Shown: piece by piece, positions 1 through 6,413 of the stretch
Position numbering within the stretch: position 1 is the stretch's first letter
How the letters are laid out: every line of letters starts with the position of its first letter
DNA from: JAWVZB01 sp033722375
Lineage (GTDB): Bacteria; Actinomycetota; Nitriliruptoria; Nitriliruptorales; Nitriliruptoraceae
Assembly: GCA_033722375.1 (NCBI GenBank)
Contig: JAWVZB010000141.1
Span: forward strand, 1-6,517
Length of the DNA stretch: 6,517 nucleotides
Reading direction: 5' to 3'
Program-made: the position numbers and the translations under genes
Notes under the pieces: model-generated
The model's database searches: none
Told to the model about the DNA's origin: nothing
What the model saw: the letters and a program-made list of their open reading frames with translations, nothing else

Positions 1-417
1 GGACGCTTCGAGGTCCACCACCGCCATCCGCTCGGACGGGAACTCGGTCATGACCCCACGCACGGTGGAGTGGGCGCCGCACAGTCAGCCACCGCCGGCA
101 CTCCGGGGCTGACCGAGCGCGATCAGCTGGATGCCCGCGGGGGCTTCGATGCCGTACGCACCGACGATGTCCTCGATCGGACGGGTCAGGACGACCGTCT
201 TCTCGCCATCCACCTCGCGGTGCTCGAGCAGGCCGTGGGGCAGCGCCACGACGTCGTCGTAGTGCTCTCGCGAGACCCCGAGCGTCAGCGCCAGGTTCGG
301 GTTGGGGTCCGCGTCCATGGCGAGCACCTGGTGGCCGTTCTCGGCCAGTGCCCTGGCGAGGGTGCCGGCGATCGTCGTCTTGCCGACCCCTCCCTTGCCG
401 GCCACGGCGATCCGCAT
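1..417 (-). CDS. CooC-like nickel-enzyme maturation ATPase, partial, with in-frame UGA (candidate selenoprotein)
   Basis: MinD/CooC-class P-loop ATPase, a family that uses ATP-driven dimerisation to help mature nickel enzymes (CooC for CO dehydrogenase). Seen: deviant Walker A KGGVGKTT at residues 8-15, then DADPNPNL at 35-42, typical of CooC. I chose ATG 417 because MRIAVAGKGGVGKTT is the usual family start; a GTG at 426 is possible but has no better ribosome site. The frame meets TGA at codon 111 (bases 85-87), giving GGG-stop-L-C-GAH, and then stays open for 28 more codons to the window edge, ending MAVVDLEAS, which looks like CooC-family sequence. CooC proteins carry a C-x-C metal/dimer motif near residues 112-114, so the TGA replaces its first Cys. 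A 111-residue product would be less than half the family length. Inference: TGA is read as selenocysteine. Alternatives are a point-mutated pseudogene or a base error. Family call is firm, recoding is probable. Confidence 0.8.
53..71 (-). promoter_or_regulatory. Candidate bacterial SECIS hairpin
   Basis: Reading the minus strand, a 7-bp stem ACUCCAC/GUGGGGU (one G-U wobble) closes a 5-base loop CGUGC. The loop begins 20 bases after the UGA. Bacterial SECIS elements lie inside the coding region just after the UGA, with an apical loop about 16-37 bases away, a short stem and a G in the first two loop bases. All of these hold, and the loop contains GU, as does the E. coli fdhF element. Hairpins arise easily in GC-rich DNA, so the structure alone is weak evidence; its position relative to the UGA gives it weight. 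Confidence 0.5.
85..87 (-). other. Candidate selenocysteine codon (in-frame UGA)
   Basis: This TGA is codon 111 of the CooC-like gene and is followed by CTG TGC, so decoding as Sec gives U-L-C in place of the C-x-C motif that CooC ATPases use to bind metal between two subunits. Sec in place of a metal- or redox-active Cys is the usual pattern in selenoproteins. TGA ends most other genes in the window, so any recoding must be local and depend on the downstream RNA structure. Confidence 0.6.
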
Positions 418-426
418 GACTCCCAC

Positions 427-583
427 CCGCTAGATGACCAACGCATGCACGGTCAGGGTAACCCTGGGGTCGTGCCCAGCGCAGGCCTGGCCCGGCCGAG
501 TGTCGGGCCGACGCACTACATGTCGGCTGCACCTACCGGGGCCCTCACGTAACCTCGCTGCCACGAGGGAGAGGAAACGGGTC
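427..583. promoter_or_regulatory. Divergent intergenic region between the CooC-like gene and hypC
   Basis: These 157 bases must hold the promoters of both divergent genes, unless hypC is read from further away. I see no convincing -35/-10 pair on either strand. Two symmetric elements stand out: the perfect 6-1-6 inverted repeat CAGGGT-A-ACCCTG at 454-466, a plausible operator, and a 6-bp hairpin GGCCCG/CGGGCC with a 9-base loop at 489-509 without a T-tract. An open frame runs from an ATG at 434 into hypC, but the HypC N terminus shows that translation starts at 584. Confidence 0.4.
454..466. promoter_or_regulatory. 13-bp perfect palindrome, possible operator
   Basis: CAGGGT-A-ACCCTG is a perfect 6-1-6 inverted repeat about 37 bases upstream of the CooC-like start and about 118 bases upstream of the hypC start. 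Its symmetry and place between divergent maturation genes suggest a dimeric regulator site. I do not recognise the motif. Confidence 0.3.
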
Positions 584-871
584 GTGTGTCTCGGGGTGCC
601 GCGCCGCGTCGTCGGGTGGAGCGATGACCACGAAGAGATCGCGCTCGTCGACGTCAACGGGGTCCCGAACGACGTCAACGTCGCCATGCTCAAGGACGAC
701 GGCGTCCAGGTCGGGGACTGGGTGATGGTCCACCTCGGCTTCGCGATGGAGATCATGGAGGAGGACGAGGCCCGCGAGACCCTGGCTGACCTCGAACTGC
801 TCGAGCAGGAGTTCGAAGCCGAGCTCCAGCGGCGGATCACCGACCAGCTCCCGGGGCGGGAGGCGGGATGA
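584..871 (+). CDS. hypC: HypC/HupF-family [NiFe]-hydrogenase maturation chaperone
   Basis: HypC works in the cytoplasm with HypD to assemble the Fe(CN)2CO unit and carries it to the hydrogenase large-subunit precursor. The 95-residue product has the family hallmarks: an N-terminal M-C-L-G-V-P with the essential Cys2, and GDWVMVHLGFAMEIM at 44-58, where His50 corresponds to the conserved E. coli HypC His51. The C-terminal third is acidic and probably helical. The start is GTG 584 because Cys2 must follow the initiator; a GAGG ribosome site lies at 571-574, nine bases upstream. The frame is open further up to an ATG at 434, but those residues look non-biological. The stop overlaps the next start (ATGA), implying translational coupling. 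Length is normal. Placement opposite a CooC-like ATPase points to a hydrogenase locus. Confidence 0.93.
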   Translation: MCLGVPRRVVGWSDDHEEIALVDVNGVPNDVNVAMLKDDGVQVGDWVMVHLGFAMEIMEEDEARETLADLELLEQEFEAELQRRITDQLPGREAG

Positions 872-1686
872 CGCCTCCGGCCCGTCCGGACCCGTCCGAT
901 CCCAGCGCATCCCCGGGGCTGGCCGGGCCGCTGTTGTTCACCCGCTACGCCTACCCCCCCAACGAGCTCGGCTACTGCGGCCCCGGCGACAGCCAGGAGC
1001 TGTTCGACTACGGCGTCGCCCAGGTCAGCGACCCGGGCCTCGTCGAGATCGCCAGCAGGTTCCACGGGCCGTGGCCGTACCTCAAGCTCATCGCCGGCGC
1101 GGCCGGTATCGACGATCCCTTCGACCGTCGCGTCGTCGAGGCCTACTGGGTGGGCAACGAGCTGCTCGATCGTGTCGAGATGGCGGATTTCGGCAACCGG
1201 CTCCGTGAGACGTTCCACCCCCGGGCGGGGCGGCATTGGGAGCACCTCGCTCAGGGCATCCCCGCTGGGGGGGTGGCCCACCACAGCTTCCACGTCTTCG
1301 GCGTCTACCCCTGGGTGGGGCTGCTCACGTCGGGGCGATCCGACGACCCGCTGCACCAGCTCGACCGATGCCGGATCCGGTGGGGCCAGGTGGTCGCGCT
1401 CGAGGGCGATCAGGCGGTCGTTCGGTTCCGTCCGTTGGCGTGGGACGGCACGCGGCTCTCGTTGGGGCCCGAGGACACCGAATCGGTCCAGCGCGCACAT
1501 GACGGTCGTGCGTTCGTCCACGATCTGGCGCCCGGCGACTGGGTGTCCATGCACTGGCACTGGATCTGTGACCGTCTCGATGCGCGCCAGCTCCGCAAGC
1601 TCGAGCACTACCACCAGCGGCAACTCGTGATCACCAACGACCGCGTGAGTCACAGTGGCCCCGGGGTCGTGATCGCCGGAGGCTGA
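868..1686 (+). CDS. HypC-associated protein with C-terminal HypC-like domain (DUF6390-like, tentative)
   Basis: This 272-residue cytoplasmic protein has no established function. It resembles the uncharacterised proteins encoded next to hypC in actinobacterial hydrogenase loci (DUF6390, from memory, not searched). Residues 20-165 are a family-specific domain with CGPGDSQELF at 37-46 and a His-rich HHSFH at 138-142. Residues 168-251 resemble HypC: C168 followed by GQVVALEGDQAVV aligns without gaps to HypC Cys2 and VVGW, and GDWVSMHWHW at 223-232 aligns to HypC GDWVMVHLGF, putting H229 on the conserved HypC His. No signal peptide or membrane segment is visible. ATG 868 overlaps the hypC stop by four bases, so the two are probably made together. 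Inference: a hydrogenase maturation partner that handles the same iron ligand cluster or HypD. Confidence 0.85.
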   Translation: MTPPARPDPSDPSASPGLAGPLLFTRYAYPPNELGYCGPGDSQELFDYGVAQVSDPGLVEIASRFHGPWPYLKLIAGAAGIDDPFDRRVVEAYWVGNELLDRVEMADFGNRLRETFHPRAGRHWEHLAQGIPAGGVAHHSFHVFGVYPWVGLLTSGRSDDPLHQLDRCRIRWGQVVALEGDQAVVRFRPLAWDGTRLSLGPEDTESVQRAHDGRAFVHDLAPGDWVSMHWHWICDRLDARQLRKLEHYHQRQLVITNDRVSHSGPGVVIAGG

Positions 1687-1714
1687 GGCACACACAGAAG
1701 AGGGGATGTCGAAC

Positions 1715-2731
1715 ATGTCACGTTCGCACGCGACGGCAGCGATCCTGCTCGCACTGGCACTGCTGGTGGCCGGCTGTGGGGGGCAGCAGGGCCCCCGAGC
1801 AGAGGACGCCTCGCCACCCGCCGCCTCGACGTCCGAGACCGCGGCCTCGACGGGACTTCGGGTCTACACCTCGGTGACCCAGGACACGGTCGATGCGGTC
1901 GTCGCTGCTTTCGAGTCGGCCCACCCTGATGCCGAGGTCGAGGTGTTCCGCGCTCCGACCGGCGAGCTCACCGCACGCCTGGCCGCCGAGCAGCGGGATG
2001 GCGAGATCCTCGCGGACGTCCTCTGGCTGACCGACCCCTTGAGCATGCAGCAGTACGCAGCCGACGGGCTCCTGCGCGAGTGGACGCCCGCCGAAGCCTC
2101 GGCACTGCCGCGCGAGATCGTCGAGGACACCTTCTGGGGGACCAGGATCCTCAACAGGGTGGTCGCCCAGCAGGCAGATCTCGAACCGGCACTCACGACC
2201 TGGGACGACCTCGCGGGTCACCCCTACGAGGAACCGGTCGCGATCCCCGACCCCGGCTTCGCCGGATCAGCGTTCGGGGCGCTGGCCTACTTCGCCCTCG
2301 ACGACGCGTTCGGGTTCGACTACTACCGCTCGGTCGCGGAGGCCGGGCTCGTTCAGGTCAAGTCTCCGGGCGAGGTCGTCACCGGGGTCGCGGAGGGACG
2401 CTTCTCGGCGGGCATGAGCCTCGACAAGGTGGTGCGTGGAGCGGCGGACAAGGGCTCGCCGATCACGTTGGTCGCTCCCGATCCCGGGGCGGTCGCGATC
2501 TACAGCCCGATCGCGGTGATCGCTGCCAGCACCTCGGCGTTCGCCGAGACCTTCGCCAACTTCGTCCTCACGGTCGAGGCGCAGGAGGAGATCGCGGCGA
2601 CCGGCTGGCAACCCGTTCGCGACGAGGTGGAGTGGCCCCATGACCTGCCACAGGTGTTCCCCGACTGGCAGACCGCGTTCGAGCGGCGTGAGGAGCTCCT
2701 CGAGGAGTACCGCAGCATCGTCGGCGGCTGA
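1715..2731 (+). CDS. ABC transporter substrate-binding lipoprotein, ferric/FbpA-like family
   Basis: Extracytoplasmic solute receptor for the importer encoded just downstream. The first 21 residues form a lipoprotein signal: basic start, hydrophobic stretch, lipobox LVAGC with Cys21, then a Ser/Ala/Pro-rich linker to about residue 47. The mature fold begins LRVYTSVT, the first strand of FbpA/FutA-type periplasmic proteins, and keeps TTWDDLAG and the late IYSPIAVI segment of that family. At the position of the paired iron-binding tyrosines it has MSLDKVV (about 234-240), without Tyr, so the cargo may not be free Fe3+; phosphonate, thiamine and polyamine receptors share this fold. ATG 1715 is chosen because AGGGG at 1701-1705 is nine bases upstream; ATG 1706 would touch it and only adds three residues. 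Length (338) is usual. The 28-base gap from the preceding gene allows co-transcription with hypC. Confidence 0.9.
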   Translation: MSRSHATAAILLALALLVAGCGGQQGPRAEDASPPAASTSETAASTGLRVYTSVTQDTVDAVVAAFESAHPDAEVEVFRAPTGELTARLAAEQRDGEILADVLWLTDPLSMQQYAADGLLREWTPAEASALPREIVEDTFWGTRILNRVVAQQADLEPALTTWDDLAGHPYEEPVAIPDPGFAGSAFGALAYFALDDAFGFDYYRSVAEAGLVQVKSPGEVVTGVAEGRFSAGMSLDKVVRGAADKGSPITLVAPDPGAVAIYSPIAVIAASTSAFAETFANFVLTVEAQEEIAATGWQPVRDEVEWPHDLPQVFPDWQTAFERREELLEEYRSIVGG

Positions 2732-2732
2732 C

Positions 2733-4388
2733 GTGGCAGGAGCTGTCGACCGCGGACCGAGCCGGTGGCGGCGATCGTCGGCCCGCCTGCGAACGGTGGG
2801 GCTCGCTGCCGCCGTCGTGTTGCTCGGGGCGATCGCGGTCGTGCCGCTGTTCGAGCTCGTGCGAACGGTGGCTGCACGCGGGTGGTCTGCGGTCGGAGAC
2901 GCCTTCGCGGCCGCCGGCTCGGGACGGGCCGCCTGGAACACCCTTTGGACCGCCGCCCTGGTGACCCCGGTCGCACTGGCCCTCGCCACCGCGGCTGCGG
3001 TCGTGACCGAGCGGTCCCGTGCGCGGGCACGCACGAGCTTGCGGTTGGCGATCGCCGGATCTCTGCTGGTCCCGTCGTTCGTCACCGCGCAGAGCTGGGC
3101 GGCCGCCTACGGCCCGGGCGGCCTCCTCGACGACCTCGTCGGGATCGCGCTACCCCGCACGTTCGGTGCGTTGGGCGTCGCGAGCGTCCTGATCGTCTCC
3201 GCGGTTCCGCTGGCTTACCTCGTGCTCGTGGCCGCGCTGCGGAGCGACGCGCAGCCCGACCTCGAGCGGGCCGCTCGTGCGTCGGGCGCCGACGCCTGGA
3301 CGACCTTCCGCACGGTGACCCTCCCGCTCCTCCGCCCCGCCCTCGTCGGCGGCGGCGCACTCGTGTTCGTCGTGACCGTCAACGCGTTCGGGATCCCCGC
3401 GATCCTGGGACTGCCCGGTGGGTTCGTCACGATGACGACCCGGATATACCGCGACCTCAGCTTCGCCGCCGACCCTGCCGCGTTCGATCGTGTGGTGGTG
3501 CTCGCCACCAGCCTGGTCGTCCTCGCCGTGGCCGTGGTCTCGCTCGCGGACGTGCTCGGGGCACGTTCGGTGGCGGGGCGCACCGCGGCCCCGTCGGGCA
3601 CTCGGGCAGCGGCGGGTCGGCGGTCGTGGTGGCCGACGCTCGCGGTCGGCGTGGGGCTGCTGCTGGTGGTCGGGATCCCGCTGCTCTCGCTCGGCCTGGT
3701 CGCGGTCACTCGCGGTGTTGGGCTGCCCCCCGTGCCCGCGAACTGGACCCTCGCCAACTTCGAGGAGTCGCTGTCGTCGTCAGCGGTGACCGCCCTCCGC
3801 AACAGCGTCGTCCTGGCGGTCGTGGCCGCCACCGTCGTGATGCTGCTCGGGGCCCTGCTGGTCGCGCTCCGGCGACGCCGTGGTGGCCGGCTCCTCGGTG
3901 TCGGCACCATCCTGACTTTCGCGCTGCCGGGCTCGACGCTGGCGGTCGCCGTGCTGCTGGCCTACGGATCGCTGTTGCGCGACACGCTCGCACTGATACT
4001 GATCGCCTACCTGGCGAAGTTCTGGGCGCTCGGGCATCGGACGCTGGTGGGATCGGTTGATGCCGTCCCCGCCGATCTCGTCCGGGCCGCCCGGGCGAGT
4101 GGAGCCGGTGCGCTGACCGCGGTGAGGACCATCCTGGCCCCGCTGGTCGCGCCCGCGCTGGTGGCGGGCTGGCTGCTCGTCGCGCTCACCGCGTTCCACG
4201 AGCTCACGATGTCGAGCCTGCTCTACGGTCCCGGCACCGCGACACTGGCGGTCGTGATCCTCAACGCCCAGCAGCTGGGAGACGTCACCGTGACCGCGGC
4301 TCTCGCCGTCATGCTGACCGGCATCGTGATCGTGGTCGGCGCCCCGCTGCTGCTCATCCCCGGCGTGCGCCGCGCGGTGTCGGGCTGA
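2733..4388 (+). CDS. ABC transporter permease, fused two-domain (FbpB/ThiP type)
   Basis: Inner-membrane channel of the importer. The 551-residue protein contains two homologous halves, each about six membrane helices, as in FbpB. The first helix is near residues 21-43 after a basic N-terminal arm. Each half carries an EAA loop that docks on the ATPase: ERAARASGADAW near 178-189 and VRAARASGAGAL near 450-461, about 272 residues apart, showing the internal duplication. A charged linker near 285-305 joins the halves. I start it at GTG 2733, one base after the stop of the binding-protein gene. The frame is open back to an ATG at 2640, but that stretch overlaps the binding-protein gene and encodes a basic, Ser/Arg-rich non-membrane sequence. 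No clear ribosome site precedes the GTG, so it probably depends on translational coupling. Substrate follows the binding protein and is unproven. Confidence 0.9.
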   Translation: MAGAVDRGPSRWRRSSARLRTVGLAAAVVLLGAIAVVPLFELVRTVAARGWSAVGDAFAAAGSGRAAWNTLWTAALVTPVALALATAAAVVTERSRARARTSLRLAIAGSLLVPSFVTAQSWAAAYGPGGLLDDLVGIALPRTFGALGVASVLIVSAVPLAYLVLVAALRSDAQPDLERAARASGADAWTTFRTVTLPLLRPALVGGGALVFVVTVNAFGIPAILGLPGGFVTMTTRIYRDLSFAADPAAFDRVVVLATSLVVLAVAVVSLADVLGARSVAGRTAAPSGTRAAAGRRSWWPTLAVGVGLLLVVGIPLLSLGLVAVTRGVGLPPVPANWTLANFEESLSSSAVTALRNSVVLAVVAATVVMLLGALLVALRRRRGGRLLGVGTILTFALPGSTLAVAVLLAYGSLLRDTLALILIAYLAKFWALGHRTLVGSVDAVPADLVRAARASGAGALTAVRTILAPLVAPALVAGWLLVALTAFHELTMSSLLYGPGTATLAVVILNAQQLGDVTVTAALAVMLTGIVIVVGAPLLLIPGVRRAVSG

Positions 4389-4391
4389 CCC

Positions 4392-5492
4392 GTGGACGCC
4401 GACGTGCCCGTTCTGGCGTGTCGGGACCTCGCGGTGTCCTACGGCGAGGTCGACGTCCTGAGCGGGCTGGATCTCGAGGTCGCCGCCGGCGAGACCGTCG
4501 CGCTGCTGGGACCCTCCGGGTCGGGCAAGACCACCCTGCTGTACGCAGTCGCGGGGTTCGTGTCACCGTCGGCGGGACGGATCGACATCGCTGGGGTCAC
4601 CGTGAGCGGCCGCGGTCGGCGGCCGGTACCGGCCGAGGATCGTGAGGTCGGCCTGGTGTTCCAGAACTACGCGCTGTGGCCCCATCTGACCGCGCTCGAG
4701 ACCGTCGCCTACCCCGTACGGCGACGGGGTGTCGAACGGTCGACAGCCGAACGGCGGGCGCGGGAACTGCTCGCGCTGATGGGCATCGGCGAGCTCGGTC
4801 ACCGCAAGCCCGATCAGCTCTCCGGCGGTCAGCAGCAGCGGGTGGGGCTCGCCCGCGCGCTGGCGCGCGAAGCTCGGCTGTACCTGATGGACGAGCCCAC
4901 CGCCCATCTGGATGCTGCGCTCCGGGCTGCGCTCCAGCGGGAGATCGCGGCGGTGCGGGAACGGACCGGCGCTGCGGCGGTCTACGCGACTCACGATGCC
5001 GGCGAGGCCCTGGCGGTCGCCGACCGGGTTGCCCTGCTGCGCGGGGGCCGGTTGGTGCAGGTCGGGGCGCCGGAGGAGGTCTACAGCCAGCCGGTCGACC
5101 GGTGGGCGGCGGAGCTGACCGGCGTGGCCTCCGTGCTGGACGTCGCGGTGGACGACGTGGATCGGAAGAGCCTCGAGATCGAGGTCGCCGGAGTGTCGCT
5201 CCGCGTCGGGGTCGCCGAGGTGCGGGAGGGCAGCCGGGCCCGCCTGCTGGTCCGCCCCGAGTGGGTCTCGTTCGGTTCCGAGGGGGCTCCGGGGACGGTC
5301 GAGCACGTCGCCTTCCGGGGCCCCCACACCGAGTACCGCTTGTCGACTCCGGGGGGCGAGCTGGTGGCGCGCCAGGATGGCCGCGCGCGCTTCCACGTCG
5401 GTGACTCGCTCACGTGGCAGCTCCGCGAGGCCTGGTGGCTGCCTCCGGATGAGAGGGAACCCACGGTTCGAACCGGACGAGATCGAACCTAG
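4392..5492 (+). CDS. ABC transporter ATP-binding protein (FbpC/PotA class)
   Basis: Cytoplasmic ATPase that powers the importer. All motifs are intact in the 366-residue product: Walker A GPSGSGKTT at 40-48, Q-loop FQNYALWPH at 90-98, signature LSGGQQQR at 143-150, Walker B LYLMDEP at 163-169, D-loop AHLD at 171-174 and switch His201 in ATHDAGEA. The C-terminal third is a TOBE-type regulatory domain with ARLLVRPEWVSFG, as in FbpC, PotA and MalK relatives. The GTG start lies three bases after the permease stop without its own ribosome site, consistent with coupling in one operon. It is the only gene here ending in TAG. The last 15 or so residues are charged and probably disordered. ATPase identity is certain; ferric specificity is only implied by gene order and family. 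Confidence 0.94.
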   Translation: MDADVPVLACRDLAVSYGEVDVLSGLDLEVAAGETVALLGPSGSGKTTLLYAVAGFVSPSAGRIDIAGVTVSGRGRRPVPAEDREVGLVFQNYALWPHLTALETVAYPVRRRGVERSTAERRARELLALMGIGELGHRKPDQLSGGQQQRVGLARALAREARLYLMDEPTAHLDAALRAALQREIAAVRERTGAAAVYATHDAGEALAVADRVALLRGGRLVQVGAPEEVYSQPVDRWAAELTGVASVLDVAVDDVDRKSLEIEVAGVSLRVGVAEVREGSRARLLVRPEWVSFGSEGAPGTVEHVAFRGPHTEYRLSTPGGELVARQDGRARFHVGDSLTWQLREAWWLPPDEREPTVRTGRDRT

Positions 5493-5548
5493 GATCGACG
5501 ACGCATCGAGTTGCCGGACGCTCGCGTGGCGCGGGGGAGAGGATGCAG

Positions 5549-5929
5549 ATGGAGACGCTCGCGCGGTGGCACGAGCTCGTGCGCACAGGCGACCTCAACG
5601 GCCTCGACGATCTGCTGCACGACGACGTGGTGTTCCGGTCTCCGGTGCTGTTCACGCCCGTCGAAGGCAAGGCCCTGACGGCGATGTACCTCGCCGGTGC
5701 CTACCAGGTGCTGGTCGAAGGCGGCTCCTTCACCTACGTGCGGGAGGTGGTCGACCCTCCCCACGCCGTGCTCGAGTTCACCACCGAGATCGACGGCATC
5801 CAGGTGAACGGTGTCGACATGATCACCTGGGACGACGACGGCAGGATCGTCGACTTCACGGTCATGGTGCGGCCGAAGAAGGCGTTCGATCTCGTCCACG
5901 CCAAGATGGCTGCGCTCGTGGAGCAGTGA
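5549..5929 (+). CDS. NTF2-like / SnoaL-like small protein
   Basis: A 126-residue soluble protein with the pattern of the NTF2/SnoaL alpha-beta barrel: an N-terminal helix (LARWHELVRTGDLNGLDDLL), then the DDVVFRSPV strand, a helix-loop and three long antiparallel strands ending DDDGRIVDFTVMVRP. Members include polyketide cyclases, isomerases, dehydratases and many proteins without known activity; nothing here fixes a reaction. The purine-rich GGGGGAGAGG at 5533-5542 sits six bases before ATG 5549, so I prefer it over ATG 5543, which touches the ribosome site and would add two residues. It follows the transporter operon by 56 bases and may be read from the same transcript or its own promoter. 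It converges on the Fur-family gene, with 34 bases between the stops. Confidence 0.85.
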   Translation: METLARWHELVRTGDLNGLDDLLHDDVVFRSPVLFTPVEGKALTAMYLAGAYQVLVEGGSFTYVREVVDPPHAVLEFTTEIDGIQVNGVDMITWDDDGRIVDFTVMVRPKKAFDLVHAKMAALVEQ

Positions 5930-5933
5930 TGGC

Positions 5934-5952
5934 GACGGTGTCGCACCGCGTC
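5934..5952. terminator. Weak hairpin between convergent genes
   Basis: Between the two convergent stops lies CGGTG-TCG-CACCG, which can be lengthened to GAC/GTC outside a two-base bulge. There is no T-tract on either strand, so intrinsic termination would be weak. It is listed because it is the only structure in the 34-base convergent gap where a two-way terminator would be expected. Confidence 0.25.
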
Positions 5953-5963
5953 CCGGTGGCCGT

Positions 5964-6383
5964 TCAGGCGCTCGAGACGCTCGCAGCGCAGTCCGGGCAG
6001 CGGCCCCGGAAGGTCGTCTCGACCCCCAGGAGCTCGAAGCCGTGCTGCTGGTCGGTCGGGAGGCGCGGATCCTCGGTGATCACGTCGAGCATCTCGCCGC
6101 AGTCCACACAGACCAGATGGTGGTGGGGCTCGGCGACGTTGGGGTCGTAGCGCTTGCGACCGTCGGTGTGGGTGATCTCGGCCAGCTCGCCCATGCTGAC
6201 GAGCTCGTTGAGGGTGTTGTAGACCGTGGCCAGGCTGACCTCTGGCAGCCTCTCGCGGGCTCGCTCGAACACCTCGTCGGCGGCGAGGTGCACGTGGTCA
6301 CCGGCCATCGCCTCGGCGATGACACGACGCTGCGCCGTCAGCCGCCAGCCGCGGTGACGGAGGCGTTCGAGGAGTGGGGTCAC
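5964..6383 (-). CDS. Fur-superfamily metalloregulator, PerR-like
   Basis: DNA-binding metal-dependent repressor of 139 residues, a normal length. A winged-helix domain spans about 1-80, with LTAQRRVI at 15-22 and the recognition helix SLATVYNTLNELV at 50-62; the dimer/metal domain follows. Metal residues seen: H32, D80, H87-H88-H89, D100, and the zinc-site cysteines C92/C95 and C129/C132. Asp near 80 and at 100 (B. subtilis PerR D85 and D104) favours a PerR-type peroxide sensor, in which Fe2+ promotes His oxidation, over a plain Fur. There is one residue more than in B. subtilis PerR between the first Asp and the HHH, so this stays a likelihood. GTG 6383 is the start, with AGGAGG ten bases upstream (plus-strand 6394-6399). 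A 7-1-7 box upstream suggests autoregulation. It converges on the NTF2-like gene; the adjacent importer may or may not be a target. Confidence 0.92.
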   Translation of the reverse strand: MTPLLERLRHRGWRLTAQRRVIAEAMAGDHVHLAADEVFERARERLPEVSLATVYNTLNELVSMGELAEITHTDGRKRYDPNVAEPHHHLVCVDCGEMLDVITEDPRLPTDQQHGFELLGVETTFRGRCPDCAASVSSA

Positions 6384-6413
6384 CTGCGCCGAACCTCCTG
6401 TCCGTCGTTCGGA

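Noticed and set aside
489..509. Hairpin GGCCCG/CGGGCC as a terminator
   Set aside because: It lies between divergent genes, where no terminator is needed, and has no T-tract; hairpins of this length are common at this GC content.
434..583. N-terminal extension of HypC from ATG 434
   Set aside because: HypC needs Met-Cys-Leu-Gly at its N terminus; the GTG at 584 gives exactly this with a good ribosome site, and the upstream residues look like translated intergenic DNA.
430..1716. Long antisense open frame opposite hypC and the following gene
   Set aside because: It is the low-stop shadow frame usual in GC-rich DNA; the plus-strand genes have clear family motifs and the antisense product has none.
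2640..2732. Permease start at ATG 2640 overlapping the binding-protein gene
   Set aside because: The overlap translates to basic, Ser/Arg-rich sequence unlike a transporter N terminus, while GTG 2733 lies one base past the upstream stop.
5465..5474. Palindrome GGTTCGAACC near the end of the ATPase gene
   Set aside because: It is only 10 bp, lies within coding sequence, and has no promoter or repeat context to support an operator.
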